Below are positions 1 to 12,809 of a stretch of DNA of 64,000 bases, in pieces. Both the position numbers and the translations under genes were made by a program. The first letter of the stretch is position 1, and each line of letters starts with the position of its first letter. Under the pieces are notes generated by a model. That model did not search any database. It was given only the letters and a program-made list of their open reading frames with translations, and was not told the DNA's origin. Source of the stretch: Panaeolus papilionaceus (taxonomy: Eukaryota; Basidiomycota; Agaricomycetes; Agaricales); the NCBI GenBank assembly GCA_015501605.1, contig JADNRZ010000004.1, forward strand, positions 124,001-188,000. The letters are read 5' to 3'.

Positions 1-224
1 ATTGCACTGTCCATAGCTTGAATTGTTACTACTTGTGTTTCAAAATAATAGTGTCGCTATGAAGCGCTTGAAAATAAATAAATTCAAATCCAGAATGCGA
101 AATTACGAATATAAAAGCACAGAAGAGTCTCTGAAAAAGAAGAAATAGGTCTTCCAAAGAAATACGATCCACAGTAAGGTAACCTTAGATGCTACATTTT
201 ACCATTTCCTCACTGAGTAGACGA

Positions 225-3141
225 TCAACTATGAATAAATTCGTTAATAACAGTCAGGCGCCAAACAGTTTTTTTAATAAGCTCACTCGAATTAATCGAA
301 CGACTGTAATTAGTCGTTGTTTCCTGGAGGAAGGACAGCATTGGAGGCAACAAGAGGGACAACTTTCTTCGTTGTTCTCCTTCGGCGACTCGAATTGCTT
401 GCTGTAAAACGTAATCTAACACCACCTATTAGTTTTGTGCGCATACGACTATCAAATATGGACGCTCACTTCCATACTGGTCCTTGACCATTGCAGATAA
501 GGGGCTCGATTGCTTGAAATCTGTCGGGTCACCTTTTAAGATTTCATTGATCATGCGGGCACGCATATCGGGATCTGCGCAAATAAGCGCCTTCTCGCAT
601 ACATTGGAGGCATACTTGTGCCGCGCGAGGTTGATGAAACCGCCCTGAATGTTTTCCATTATTTTTATTTGATCTTGCATCCGACCATTCTGAATGATGA
701 ATTGAATGACATAGTTCTGAATGGCAAAGGTAAGTGACGTTCACAGCTTGAAAGATTAAAATGACGATAACTGACCCCGTATTGATCCTCCATCAGCTCC
801 ACGACGTGGGTGTGAATAGCATCCAGAATGTCTTTACTGTAATGAGCCGACAGGTGTTCCAGGCATCGTTGTAGAACTCGACACCCATAGGTGTGTTTCG
901 CAATCGTACAAAGGTTCTCCGAAATACACGACAGAAATGTTAGAAGAGACGGATCCACAACTTCGATAAGTTTTTGAATCACCTGTAGCAGGGAACAATG
1001 AGTAACGTGCACATTCCGTGAGAAGTCAACATACATGATTCCCATTCGAGTGCTGAACGCATTCAAATACGTGCGGTTCGAGTTTGCTAATGATAGTCCT
1101 CTGATGCTCCTTGGAAACTGTTTCAATGGCCTGAGACAATTCCTTCATCAGCACTCGATAGAATTGGAATGGGTCAACTAGCGAAATACCTTCTGAACAA
1201 CTCGGCAACCATATGTATCAAGCGATAACTCGTAGGCTTGCTCCTCGATCAACGCCGTTATCATATCAATTTGTGCCTGGGTACCTAATTCCAACAGCTT
1301 TTGAATTACCTACATGGTTTCGATGGATAAATATCAGACCGATGAACAGGTTGACGAGACGCACATAATTTCCAGATACATGCCGCAAGAGCGGATTAAG
1401 GTGATCAGGTGCAATTTCGGAAAAAATGGTTTCTTTCTGCTCCAGATCCGCTTTTTCGAGCGTCTGTTGTATGAACCGAGATCCATATTGATCTTTGCTA
1501 AATTCAACAATATGTCCCAAAATTTGCTGCAATAATATTTAGATCTAACACAAAAAGCTATTTTTGTCAACATACCTCAAAGACCCAGTGTTGCTCCCTC
1601 GTCGAACGAAATTTCACGAGTAAGGGTGATGCTGGGGTGGTATCTCGTGAAGTTGACGCAGGGCGCTTATTTGATCGATGGTGCCCATTCACTGAATCCG
1701 TGTGAGCACGGTTATGCAACCTGCCCGATCGATCTGTCATAGGGAAAGCCGGAGGTGTCATGTCAGTGCGGTACCCTTTTCGAAATCCCTTATTCGTTTG
1801 GAATTTTCCCTGAGGCCTATGTCCATTCTACGTTGCGTTTAGTCGAAACTCGAATATGTAGTCTGCTGATCGACGGATTGTCTTACCTGCAAGTTCGAAC
1901 GCTCCCAATGTCGAGGTGGCATCGGCATCTGAGACGGCAATTGATTCGGTGGCGAAGGCCCAATCATATGTGGAGCTGGTGGACAGTACTGCATGGGCGG
2001 AGAAAGAGGGATAAAATCGGGCCCAACACCTAAAGGCTGTTGGCGTAAATCACCCATGGCGTTCGCTGCAGGAGGTATGGCGTTATGAGGCGGTCCGAAA
2101 GGGTGCATCATGCCGCTATTAATTATCGGGAAAGAACCAGGGTAGTGTTGGGGGTGGCCTTGAGGTGGTCGAAATGTATCAAATCCGAAAGAAAAATCAG
2201 GAAATACGTCTGGGGGAGGCATGCTATAGTAGGCCCCATAATCACACGGATAACCACCGAATGCACCGGGTAAAGGTGGTCCTTGAAGGATGGGTTGGAG
2301 GAACATGTTTGGGTTGAACGCTTGGGGAAGCGGGGGACAACCTGACCGATCATCTTCTAAAACCGGGCCACCAGGGTGTGGGTATCGCTGGGTAGGAGGC
2401 ATGCCTTCAGAGAGAGACTGGTCACTCTGGCTGTGGACCTGGGAAGCAGGAAATGCCAGATGGGGAGGCAGATGTAACATGGGCGGACCATTATGGTCGT
2501 GATTGAAATCGATGCGCATTCCAGGCGCATGGGACGGGACTGACCAGTGATTAGGCGCTGCGTAGAAATGCTTGTCCCCCTAAAACAAGGAGATCAGTCA
2601 AAGCAACCATGGTCGAGAGTTGTACTTACGGGTGCACCACCCGCAGCAGGATTAAAATGTGGCTTTGAGCATAACATCAGTATTGTTGATATGCCGATAA
2701 AAAATATTTAAAAAAACCCGTTGTTGCTCACAAAATTTGGGAACAGATGTGAACCGTTGTTCGAAATTTGGATCCAGCCATTGGATTCATGGCTGACGGT
2801 TAGTGGCTCATTGACCAGAGATGGGTGGGAAGACGACGAGACACTGGGCGCAACCGGGCGGACCTGCGATGGTGTTTTTTTGTAGGCAATGACCGCAACT
2901 CTCCTTTGGAAAAAAAAAATACGAACCTGCCAGTGCTTTTGCATGCTAGTGCCTTGATTGTTCGACCTCGTCCCATTGCTCAATGTTGGTTGTTGCATAG
3001 ACGGCGTTGTCTGGACAAACGACGCTATGTCAATAACAAAGCGGGAACGAACAGAGGAAAATGAACCTCATGAGCTGCGTTGCGGTTGCCACCTTGCGTC
3101 GAACTGCCAACCGAATTATGCGCCGTTGGGGGCGTGGACAT
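225..3141 (-). CDS. Pumilio/PUF-family RNA-binding protein
   Basis: Multi-exon gene. The N-terminal half is low-complexity and rich in Pro, Gly, His and Ser (about 1840-3140); the C-terminal half is a Pumilio homology domain (about 300-1540). Eight PUF repeats can be followed once introns are removed. Their base-reading residues are SR..Q, NY..Q, CR..Q, NH..Q, CR..Q, NY..Q, SN..E and NY..Q. This is the canonical set, so by the known PUF code I infer binding to UGUANAUA-type 3'UTR elements and repression or decay of target mRNAs in the cytoplasm. The repeat-8 Asn is rebuilt across an intron that ends TTAG just before 404. The start was chosen as the ATG at 3141, which opens with [12 protein letters not shown]; a phase-0 intron then joins TTPSMQQP. 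The last ~35 residues diverge from the family's usual YGKHI ending, so the 3' end is less certain than the core. Confidence 0.88.
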
Positions 3142-4030
3142 AAATTAGTGGTCTAAGCTATGTCAACGTCAGCGTCGAATAAAAAGCAAATGGGAGTTCT
3201 CGTAATGAGCAGGAAAACATGTGTAGGTTGCCACTTGTGCAAAATTGTCGAAAAGTCGCGTCAAAAGAAAGAAGACCAACACACTTGCTCTCCATAGAGG
3301 TCTCAAGTAGCACATAAAGGGGACTTACAAACGAAACGTGGGGCAATAAGTAACAGCACGGACGGAAATCTGCAATACGGTCGCTGGTAGAGGAGAGAAA
3401 CAACCAACAGGAAAAAAACGCTATTACGCTCTGCGGACCCTTAGATTAGACATTCAATATTCAGGCCTGAATACCCCACTAAACCAAGCAAGAAATGGAG
3501 AAATCTGTATATGGAATGAATTATAAAATCTAAACGGAGGCAATGATGGGCAATAATACCAAATTGTGTCACGGAAAATATTCAAGTAAATTGATAACCG
3601 TGTTTCAAAAGCATCGAATCGGGTTAGTTCGAACGGAATATTACGCTCGATTTGATCTCCCTACTTGGCAGGCCGCCTCCCGACGCAAAGCAAACAGAAA
3701 CAGCCTGACGAATCCACAGACGAATCCTTTGCAATTCGTCATTGAAATACATAAGGAGCAAATTGACCAGGGCTTAAACTTCTCCTACACGTGTAACGTG
3801 TTCCAATTGCATGCCTGTGTTTCGAAATAAAAACGGAACCTAGTTGACCGTTGCTTACATACCTATGCGCTTCCATCCTCCCTGAAAAGCAAAATGCTGC
3901 GGTCCTCCCTCTTCCGAAGGGTTTTCAGATCCTTTCCATCCAGAACAACGTATATGGAATATAAAAGCAAAATGCAATGCAATGTACAGGGTAACAGTAG
4001 TGTAAATGAGTTGAAGTATTACGTGTGCGT
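3142..4030. other. Intergenic region between PUF and kinesin-1
   Basis: This stretch holds the upstream region of the PUF gene and the 3' flank of kinesin-1. On the minus strand, a GTAAGT near 3320-3328 could be the donor of a 5'UTR intron of the PUF gene. A plus-strand 95-codon ORF (3543-3830) has no recognisable domain and no intron or motif support, so it is not called as a gene. Confidence 0.5.
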
Positions 4031-7000
4031 CTATCTTGAGTTGAAAAACCATGAGGCGCGTTTCGCTGAGCAAATAAACAAAACAAAAAAAAAGAAAAAT
4101 ATAAAAGAAAATAGAAACGGTCCCTGTTAGCGATCACAAGTAAATAGCGCCAGGCACAACACTCACCTGATCTATAGCACCAAATTCCAGGTTTTTTGGG
4201 GACCGAAAAGGGTGATTAGTTCCAATCCCACGCAAGCAACATATGTACTCACCCTGATTCTTCAGCTTGAATTCTGGCGAGTGGATTAGCAGAAGGAGCG
4301 CTAATATTACTGGAAGGTGTTGAATTGACAACAGCGTTACCAGACCCCCCTCCGCCACGCAAAGGCTTGGCAATACGTCCGAAGCTCAATGTCGAACCAG
4401 TCGCTTTTTGAGCTGAACCTTACGTCAGTAATAAAGTGGAAGGATCAAAATGAGGCCACGCACCACGAGCCTGATCTAACCGCTCTTTCACTGCTTGAAG
4501 TTGAGTTTCGAACTTCTGGTTTTGGACAGATAAGCGGCGGTCTGCATCTTGTAACAAGGCCTCCAGATTTTGTATCCGCTCGTTGCGAGCCAATAACTTG
4601 CGTTCTGCGATACCTGCCTCCTTCTTTAGCGTCGAATTCTGGTCCACGAGCTGTAAAATAATGTATTAGATGAATAGTTTTGAATGTCACAACAGAAAAC
4701 CGACTTGTTTCTGGACCAAGGTTAGTTGCTCAAGGTTGCGTTCGAGGAATGCCATCTTCTTCTGCTGTGCTTTATTGTTGCTGTTGCGAATGACATTGTT
4801 GTACTGCTCCTTGATCTCATCAAGCTGGATCTCCAGTTCCACAACCTGCAAAAGTATCAGTCTCAGACAATGGCAAGAAGGCTGCTATTTTAGAGGTTAC
4901 CTTCTCGCAACGATTCTGCAAATCCCGCATTAAAGACTTCTTCACTCCGTCGAACTCTGCAAGTTGAACATTGATGGCCTTGCGTGTGCGCTCAAGATCT
5001 TGGGCACTCTCCGCGAGGTTCTTCCCGCCCTCGATACCCGCAGAAGTGACGGCAAACGCCCGCTATTTAAACAATTGGGTTGGAGCAGTTGGAGGACAGA
5101 AGATTAAACTTACCTTGAGCTCTTCATTCACGCTCTTCAGACTATCGATGGAAGCGTTCAAATTGCGAACCTCTGTGTTACGTGCTTCTAGCTGTTGCTT
5201 CAAGTCGGCCACCTCGTTGGAGAGTGCATCTCGTTTTGCCGCATACTGGATTTCAAGTTTGACCTTTAGGATACTATTAGGGGTCACCAATAAGGTAAGG
5301 AGGAAAAGTGATTTTACCTTCAAGTCAGCCATCATTTCAGCCACGTCGACATTGCTCGTTTCCTCGTCGTGAATCGTTTTCTCTGAAAGGAATATCACAA
5401 TCTGATCTTTTTGTTGTGCTTTGCATTACCCACCAAGAAGTTCTTCGTAATCCGTTTCTAGAGTGGCTACGCGAACCTCCAGGTCTTCTTTCCTGCGAAG
5501 GATCATTTCATTCTCTTCTTGACTTTGCCTAAGCCGCTCCACAGTCTCGCGAAGCATACTTTGACCTTCCGAGAGTTGCCGGCGGATAGAGGTAAGATCG
5601 TCGGACGATAGACCCGCTGGGACCTCTTGGTCCATGCCATCAAGTTTGAGAAGCAACTGACGCAACTGCTCGTCCTTTTCAGAAAATGTGCCTTGCTGTC
5701 GATGATAGTAAAGAATTAAGCGTGACCAGGAAACCGATAGTAAAATTCAATATACGAACAGCATCGAACTTGGCCATCATCATGGCCATCTTCTCCTGCT
5801 TCCGCTTTTCCTTGTCTTCCGCACTGGCATCTTTCTGTGCATTCTTCAAATCCAATATTTGCCGCTTCAAATCCTCAAGCTCCGACTTCGCATCTTGACT
5901 TTGCTCTTTCAGTATGTCAATCGTGATGACTCCTTCCTTATTGTCGTAGTCAAGACGCTCAATTTGTAACCGAAGATCGTTAAGTTGGCTAGACATAGCC
6001 TTGTTCTCCTAAAAGACCAGGTAATTGAGTAAGAAAAGAGGGACCGAAACACAAATGCAGACCTTGTTGACCACTGCTTCTTGTTCCTTCAAGAACTGGA
6101 GTTCGTCACGGAGCTCTTTCACTATTCCTTCTGCACGCTTCAAAGCTGCCTCCCTCTCTGCTAGGGCGTCGCTGAGCTCATTTTCCCGCCTGAGGAAGTC
6201 GTCTCTCTCGTCTTTGTCAAGACCAATGACAGTTGGTGTTTGTGGTCTGCTTTCCAACTCTGATCGTAATCCTTCGATGCTGGGATTGACAGGTGTCATG
6301 CTACGAGATGTTGTCGCAGGAGTTGAGGGTGTCGGTGACGTTGCTGGGGCTTTCTTAGCGGGCAATGTACCAGCTTTTCCAGGCAAGGCCCAATCCGATT
6401 CTTCAACCCTTTCACCAGACCGCCAGATGGCCAGCTCGGCTTCTAATGCAGCAATATATTTCTGATACGATGTGTTCGCCAACTGGGCTTTCTGAAGCAG
6501 GCCTTTCAGTTCCAAGGGTGACAATTCTGCGTTGACTCTAGCTGTGTTCTTGATAGACTTCGCACGTATACCAAATCGAAGGGTGGAAAGAGTCTCGGCT
6601 TCATTATAAGATGATGGCGAACAGTTGATGATAAGAGTTGTCCTGGAGTTGCCACCCAATGACTCTTGCAGAATGCGGGTGAGTTTAGAATCGCGATATG
6701 GGATGTGTTTGGCCTAAGAATTTTTCAGCTTTAAGCTTCGTGAATAGCAAATGTAAGCCGACCTTAGTATCTGTCAGAGCGTTGATAACCATTCCCAAGG
6801 CAGATAAAGACTTGTTGATTTTCTTGGCTTCCTCCAGTGTTTGGCCAGAAGCACCAGTCTTTCCAACTTTTTCGGAACCAGCGAGATCGACAAGATAGAG
6901 ATTTCCAGTTTTTTGCGCGCCGGTCTCTGTGTTGCGCTGCTGGATTGTAATCAAGAAGATAGAATGGGAACGTGACGACTCCGCATTCATGTCTGGGTAC

Positions 7001-7930
7001 AACATTAGATGCAATAGTCATAGTAGTGGCTTGAAAAAAGAGACTTGCTAGTTGATGTGACTACTCTTGCCGCACCACCGGTGCGCATTATCTCGTAAAC
7101 CTCTCGTGCACTGCTAACATAATAGTCGGACAGGTTCTTGACGTAGACACCTTTCGACTTTTCTTCGTGCACCTGCAGATTATCGTTTTGCGCTAACGAA
7201 AATTATGAGTCCATGATATGCATCGCGAAGGTGTCTGCAACGTACGACATAGGAGATCGCGGATTCGTTCCAGGTATATTTCCATGTACGAAACCTTGAC
7301 GAGATATTCCAGGTGGGCATCACTTTCGATAATGGACTGGAAGATTTGCTCGGTGATACGAGGAATAATTCCTCGAGTCTCATCAGAGTCGATATCTGCC
7401 CCCTAACAGAAAATTCAGCAACTATAGTTCCAGGTACCAAGGGCAATTTACCATCATCGTAAACGTCTTTCCACTACCTGTCTGACCATAAGCAAAGACA
7501 GTTCCATTGTATCCATCCAGAACATCTATTCACAAGGGAGTATGTAAGATCTTATCTTCTCTTCACCTTATAAAGCTGACCTTTGACGATACTAACAAAT
7601 GCAAAAATGTCAGTAGCAGAAGTGAAGATGAACGAACAAACACCGACTCTTTCACTCCATAGTCAAAAACTTCGTGTTGCTTCGTACCCATAGGGAATAC
7701 TCTGTCGAATGTGAACCCATCTCTTTCAGGCCCTGAGCTCAGTTGAGCCGATTTGACATGGACTGTTTGAAGGTTTTCGTCAAAGGACACGACGATATCG
7801 CCACCCTCTCGCGCCTCAATTGCATTTACAGGACGGAATCTTAAAAAAAATTAGCTCGACAGTTATAGTTGGAGCGCGAACTGTTTCTGGCTTACCGACA
7901 TACTACCTTGATGTTCGTAGAACTGGCCAT
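4031..7930 (-). CDS. Conventional kinesin (kinesin-1 heavy chain)
   Basis: Plus-end-directed microtubule motor for vesicle and organelle transport. The start ATG at 7930 opens with [12 protein letters not shown], the usual fungal kinesin-1 N-terminus. The motor domain covers about 6500-7930. It has the P-loop GQTGSGKT (near 7470), switch I SSRSHS, switch [17 protein letters not shown], and the neck motif [12 protein letters not shown] long coiled-coil stalk follows (about 4400-6450), with many short introns. The tail has the autoinhibitory IAK motif in [12 protein letters not shown] (about 4354-4377). The C-terminus reads EESG, then SA, then [10 protein letters not shown]. The last part lies in a 35-nt terminal exon (4031-4065), apparently joined through a 5-nt microexon at 4167-4171. 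Fungi lack kinesin light chains, so cargo binding is presumably through the heavy-chain tail. Confidence 0.95.
4167..4171 (-). other. Candidate 5-nt microexon of kinesin-1
   Basis: On the minus strand the bases ATCAG lie between an acceptor (CTATAG) and a donor (GTGAGT). The upstream exon ends at 4253 with two bases of a codon (GG). The terminal exon begins at 4065 with the last two bases of a codon (CG). Including ATCAG restores the frame exactly, giving ...[16 protein letters not shown]. Direct splicing of 4253 to 4065 would break the frame. Confidence 0.6.
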
Positions 7931-8416
7931 GAGGAGAACACAGTCTGCAACTGGTTTACGCGTCCAATGTGTTGTTAGGGGTTAATCAAGAGGCAAGCCA
8001 GCCTTGAAAGGTCGATAACGTGTATCGAAGCGTTAAACGAATGTAGCTGAAGCCAATGGATGCTTTAGTGGGTATGGTCGTGATGGAGCTGTAATCAGGA
8101 AACGAGGAGGACTGACAACTTCATTTGTTCTGTGTTTGGGTTTGTTGAGATCACTCAAGGAATGCCGGCATCTTATTAATAGCTGTGACCTATCTCAATT
8201 TCCACCATTTTCAAACTGGGCAAGTGGGGGAAAGTTCGCCCTCTTTCACTGATAGGCGCAAATATAAAGCTTCGTGAATATTTTCAGGGAATTTGATTGA
8301 TTATGGGAGAATAACTAGGCCAATTACACTACAGGAAATACGAGAAACGATACAGGGGTAGCCCGATGGGTACAAGCATGTGAGGAGGAAAGAATGCAGG
8401 ATATCGGCACCAGAAT
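7931..8416. promoter_or_regulatory. Upstream region of kinesin-1 / 3' flank of ELF1
   Basis: Non-coding stretch between the ELF1 stop and the kinesin-1 start, both genes on the minus strand. It must hold the ELF1 3'UTR and the kinesin-1 promoter. I see no conserved ORF, repeat or RNA gene in it. Confidence 0.5.
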
Positions 8417-8878
8417 TTACTCATCATCACTCTCCGCAGAAGCTGGAATTGGAGCAGGTCGACTTGATGATGCTACGGGACGACGAGCAGCTCTTTCTTC
8501 CTGCTGAGCTGCATCTGCTGCGTCGATCCATTCAGAATAAATATCGACAGCCTCAGTGAGATCTAGCAAAGTTGTCAGCAGAGAGTAACCGCAAGAGTCG
8601 GTATTCAATCTTGCTTACGGGTGGCTTTGCTTTGAAAGCGCTGATCACACACTCTGCAGACGAGTTGAGCAACGCCTGCTTTCTTGTCCAATCTCACCGT
8701 AACAGATTTATCATGATTGCAGAACAAACATGTAAAAGTCGTGTCTGTTGAGAGATAATAAAAGAAGTGTTTCAACTTGTAAGCTAGGCCAATTCAAAGG
8801 ATGCAACTAGTCCTAACCGAGTGGAACTTTTTGTCGAGATGGGCCAGGTTTTCTAGAGGATTTCTTGCGTTTTCCCAT
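8417..8878 (-). CDS. ELF1: Transcription elongation factor 1 homolog (ELF1/ELOF1)
   Basis: Small zinc-binding elongation factor that travels with RNA polymerase II on chromatin. The start ATG at 8878 gives [20 protein letters not shown], the basic N-terminal tail of the family. After introns it continues with [20 protein letters not shown] and VCRVCDQRF; the four zinc ligands are CLFC and CRVC. The last exon gives [16 protein letters not shown], the conserved C-terminal helix. A basidiomycete extension rich in Ala, Arg and Ser follows and ends ESDDE. It is divergent from kinesin-5, with 251 bp between start codons. Recognition is near certain; the intron positions are inferred. Confidence 0.95.
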
Positions 8879-9129
8879 CTGATTTTTTAAAACAATTGAA
8901 TAAAATTGAATTTATAATTTTCAAGAAAAGTGTATACCTGGGTTTATAATGGTGGTTAGAATGAAGGATAATTGTTTCTGAAATGCCATGAATAAATCAA
9001 TTCATATAACTACATGTGAAGTAGTCACGTGCGCATATAACAGTTGATATCGCCATCACATGACTGTCGCGTTTTAGAATCAAACATTGACAAGCCATTT
9101 GCTTGACTTGTCTTCTCAACATTGAAATC
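8879..9129. promoter_or_regulatory. Bidirectional promoter ELF1 / kinesin-5
   Basis: 251 bp lie between two divergent start codons, so both promoters must be in or overlap this AT-rich interval. No ORF or repeat was seen. Confidence 0.6.
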
Positions 9130-12100
9130 ATGGCAACTCGTCGCCCAGCCTCCTCTAGGGCGCGATACAACTCCAATGCATCAATACCACCTCCTTCAAT
9201 CACACAACCACCCAGGTCCAAATCTGTCATAGCGAAACCAGCGACAAATCCTGAAGCACCGGGGCCTTCTTCATCCACCTTGAAGACCTCCCGTGGTACC
9301 AATGATAACGAGGATACAAGAATTCAAGTCATAATAAGATGCCGTGGAAGGTCGGAGAAAGAAATGCAAGAAAATTCACCTGGCATTGTGCAAATTCAAG
9401 GCGCAAAGTCCAAAGATCTTACGATTGAGACGGCAATACCAGTATCTAGTCTAGGAATGGTTGCTCAAGCTCCAACTCGTACTTACCCTTTCGATCTCGT
9501 ATTTGGAGCTGAAGCAACACAGAGCATGATTTATCACGATGTCGTCGGTCCCATGCTCAAGGAGGTCTTGACAGGTTACAACTGCACACTCTTTGCCTAT
9601 GGACAAACAGGTACTGGAAAAACGTGAGTGTTGGGCAGGACACATTGGTTCATGGGCTAATAAGTTATCCAGCTATACAATGCAGGGCGATTTGAACCCT
9701 ACTCCTATGGGCAACCCGTCCACTGATGCAGGCATCATTCCAAGAGTCCTTTTCCGTTTGTTTCACGAACTGGAAACCTCGCATACCGATTTTGTCGTCA
9801 AGATATCTTACATCGAACTTTATAACGAAGAATTACGCGACCTACTGTCGAACGAACTACTTGCACCAAACAACATGGCTCAGCCTATGGGATTAGCAGC
9901 CAAGGACTCTAAGAACACAGACGGTGGGCTCAAGATCTTTGATGACGCCAATAAGCGGGGGGTCGTCATACAAGGTCTCGAAGAAATCGCCGTGAAAGAC
10001 TGCAAACATGCCCTAGGCCTTCTCCTCAAGGGTAGCGAACGGAGGCAAATCGCAGCAACCAAGTTCAATGATCACTCCAGTCGATCACATTCTGTTTTTT
10101 CAATAACTGTGCATTTGAAGGAGACGAACAACATGGGCGACGACTTGCTCAAGGTTGGAAAGTTAAACCTGGTCGACTTGGCTGGATCGGAGAATATTGG
10201 CAGGTCTGGTGCCGAAAACAAGCGTGCGCGGGAGGCAGGAATGATCAACCAAAGTTTGCTTACACTTGGCCGGGTGATTAACGCTCTGGTCGACAAAGCT
10301 TCTCATGTACCCTATCGGTGAGCGCTGTTTTACTTCTGCCTGAGATTGACTGACTTTAGGCTCTGTCACAGAGAATCGAAACTTACGAGGCTTCTGCAAG
10401 ATTCTCTTGGCGGGCGGACTAAAACATGCATCATAGCTACCATATCTCCTGCACGCTCCAACCTGGAGGAAACCCTTTCTACCCTCGACTACGCCCTTCG
10501 TGCCAAGTCTATCCACAACAAGCCGGAGCTGAATCAACGCATGACAAGAAACTCATTGTTGAAGGAGTACGTCGCAGAGATTGAACATCTTAAGGCCGAC
10601 ATTTTAGCTGCGAGGGAGAAGAACGGAATTTACTTTTCTGAAGAGTCTTGGGCCTCTCTAAATGCTCAGCACGAGCTTCGAGAGACGGAGCTAGTGGAGG
10701 CGAAGAAGCAGGTTGGAATTATCGAAGATCAAATGCGCTTAGTCCGGGATGAATTCGACCAAAGTATCGCCATGCTGAAACGCAAGGAAGAGGAGTTGAA
10801 GCAAACGAAGGATATTCTGACAAAGACGGAGGTCGCTTTAGTGCAGAGCAAAACAGAGTTGCACTGGGCTACCGAGGCTCTTGAAGAAGAAGTTGTAGTC
10901 CGACAGGCACATCAGGAAACAGAGGCCCACCTTAACAACGTTGCGGTTGGGCTCAAGGAAGTTGCTCGTCAAGGTCTTCGCGATATGAACGGTTTGTTCC
11001 AGAAACTCGGTGTGTTTTTAAATCACTTCTCTACCTCTACTTCCAGCACTTAACACATTTTCCTTCGCAGAGCGAAAGGAGGGCGTCCTGCAATCCAACC
11101 GCCTGGCTGTTTCGGAGAGCGAAAAGTTAATCCGATCTATGACAGAGGGGTTATTGAAGAAGTTATCGGAATTCAGGGAAGCCTCTCTTAAGGTCGCGAA
11201 TACCCTAGCTTCGGAAACCAAGAAATTCAAATCTTATGAGCAACCAGCTCTGACCCAGCATCTTCAACTAGCCGCGCAAGATTTCCAGCATTCGCAATCC
11301 CTCATAAAGCAAATTTACGACATGGAGGAGGTCTCCGACCAAACGTTGGCAACCTTCGAAAATCGCCTCTCCGACGAATTTTCGTCGTTCAAGGTGAAAT
11401 CCGCTCAATGGACGGCAGATTTCCATCGCACCTCAGACCAAGAGCTTAAGGAAGTTGTCGAAGCTGGTGATGCACATATGGCCCTCGTGGAACAAAGCGT
11501 CTCGCTGTTATATTCTTTGATGACAGCTATCTCCCAAGAGATTCAGACGTACCTTCGGGATGAACGAAAATCTCTGTTGGAAATGCATGCCTCTGCAAAT
11601 GACACCACCCAGAAGGAGATCGCACGTTTGAAACAGCAAAACAAAGCACTTGCTAACATGGTCCTTCAGGAGCAAAGGAACGCAGACAAGGCCCGCGGAG
11701 ACTTGCTTCAAAGTATCAATGGTCTGCTCGGAGATTTCATGCAACAAAGGGATATTGCTCTCCGGCAATCCGTTGCGAGTCTTCAAAGGAGCAATGACCA
11801 AGCTCAAGAAGCACTTACCTCAACTCTCAACTTTCAATCAAAACTTCACAATGACACTGTGGCCCGAAATGCGCAGTTGGATGGCGTAGTCAAAAAGGGG
11901 GCTGAGGAAATGGCAACTGTTCGATCAAATGGTATGGAGGTATGTACTAGCTGACGACCTGACACTGTTCATGCGCTCATTTAATCCTCAGAACGTGTTG
12001 CAAGCAAAACTATCGTTGTCCTCGGGTGTTCGCAACATACAACAGTTGGCTTCAAGCAGCATAACCTTGATGGACAAGCATTTTGGCGAGTGGACAAACC

Positions 12101-12809
12101 ATTTGGCTCAATCCACAGAAAAAGGTGAATATGCTTCGTTTAAAGAGGGACAATTCCTAATATATTCATCTCTCCAGTGTCGGAAGAGCGCAGTAGACAT
12201 AAGCGTGCTAAGCTGGAAGCCACTAGCAAGTTGTCATCAGACCTTGAGACCCACTACAACTCGGAAAAACTAACTCTATCCAATACCTTTAACCGAGTGG
12301 AAGGGTTTACGTCTCAAACCTCTGCATTAGTGGGTACCTCCCATGTTGACCTGGACTTATCATTGATCTTCGCGTTTTAGGCTTCGTCTCACATGAGCTT
12401 GTTAAAATCCCACGAAAGCTCTACATCTAAGGGCTTACAGTCAATACAACAAGCCAATTCTCACCTGGCGACAAGTGGTAATGCTGAAGACTGGCCAACG
12501 GGACAGACACCACGCAAACGAAAGTGGGAATACGCAGACACCTGGAACCTTACAAAAAGCCGACAAGATATCGTAGATGTATGGAAAGGAGGGAGAAGCA
12601 CCCATGAAGCGCCGTCCCCAGCTCTGACAACGGCAAGCACCGATGATCAGAGGTCTGAGAACTTTACCCCAACGTCGAGCACAACATCCGGTTCGAAGAC
12701 ACAGACAGTTGCCGTTGCAGAAGACCTGACACCCGTAGAATCGCAAGTGACATCACGGAAACGGAATACATCCACGATACCTGCTATACGAACGAGACGT
12801 ATACGATGA
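9130..12809 (+). CDS. bimC: Kinesin-5 (BimC/Eg5 family mitotic motor)
   Basis: Homotetrameric plus-end motor that slides antiparallel spindle microtubules. The start ATG at 9130 gives [12 protein letters not shown]; a disordered N-terminal tail of about 60 residues precedes the motor ([14 protein letters not shown]). The P-loop GQTGTGKT is split by an intron at 9624; switch motifs [13 protein letters not shown] and [15 protein letters not shown] follow, then the neck ([15 protein letters not shown]). A long coiled-coil stalk covers about 10560-12360. The tail holds the BimC box (about 12500-12580): [16 protein letters not shown], whose Thr sits in a TPRK context suited to CDK1 phosphorylation. 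The protein ends IRTRRIR with a basic tail. Intron-poor through the stalk. It lies about 1.2 kb from kinesin-1, with ELF1 between. Confidence 0.95.

Noticed and set aside
3543..3830. 95-codon plus-strand ORF between PUF and kinesin-1
   Set aside because: No domain, no family resemblance, no intron or motif support; ORFs of this length are common by chance here.
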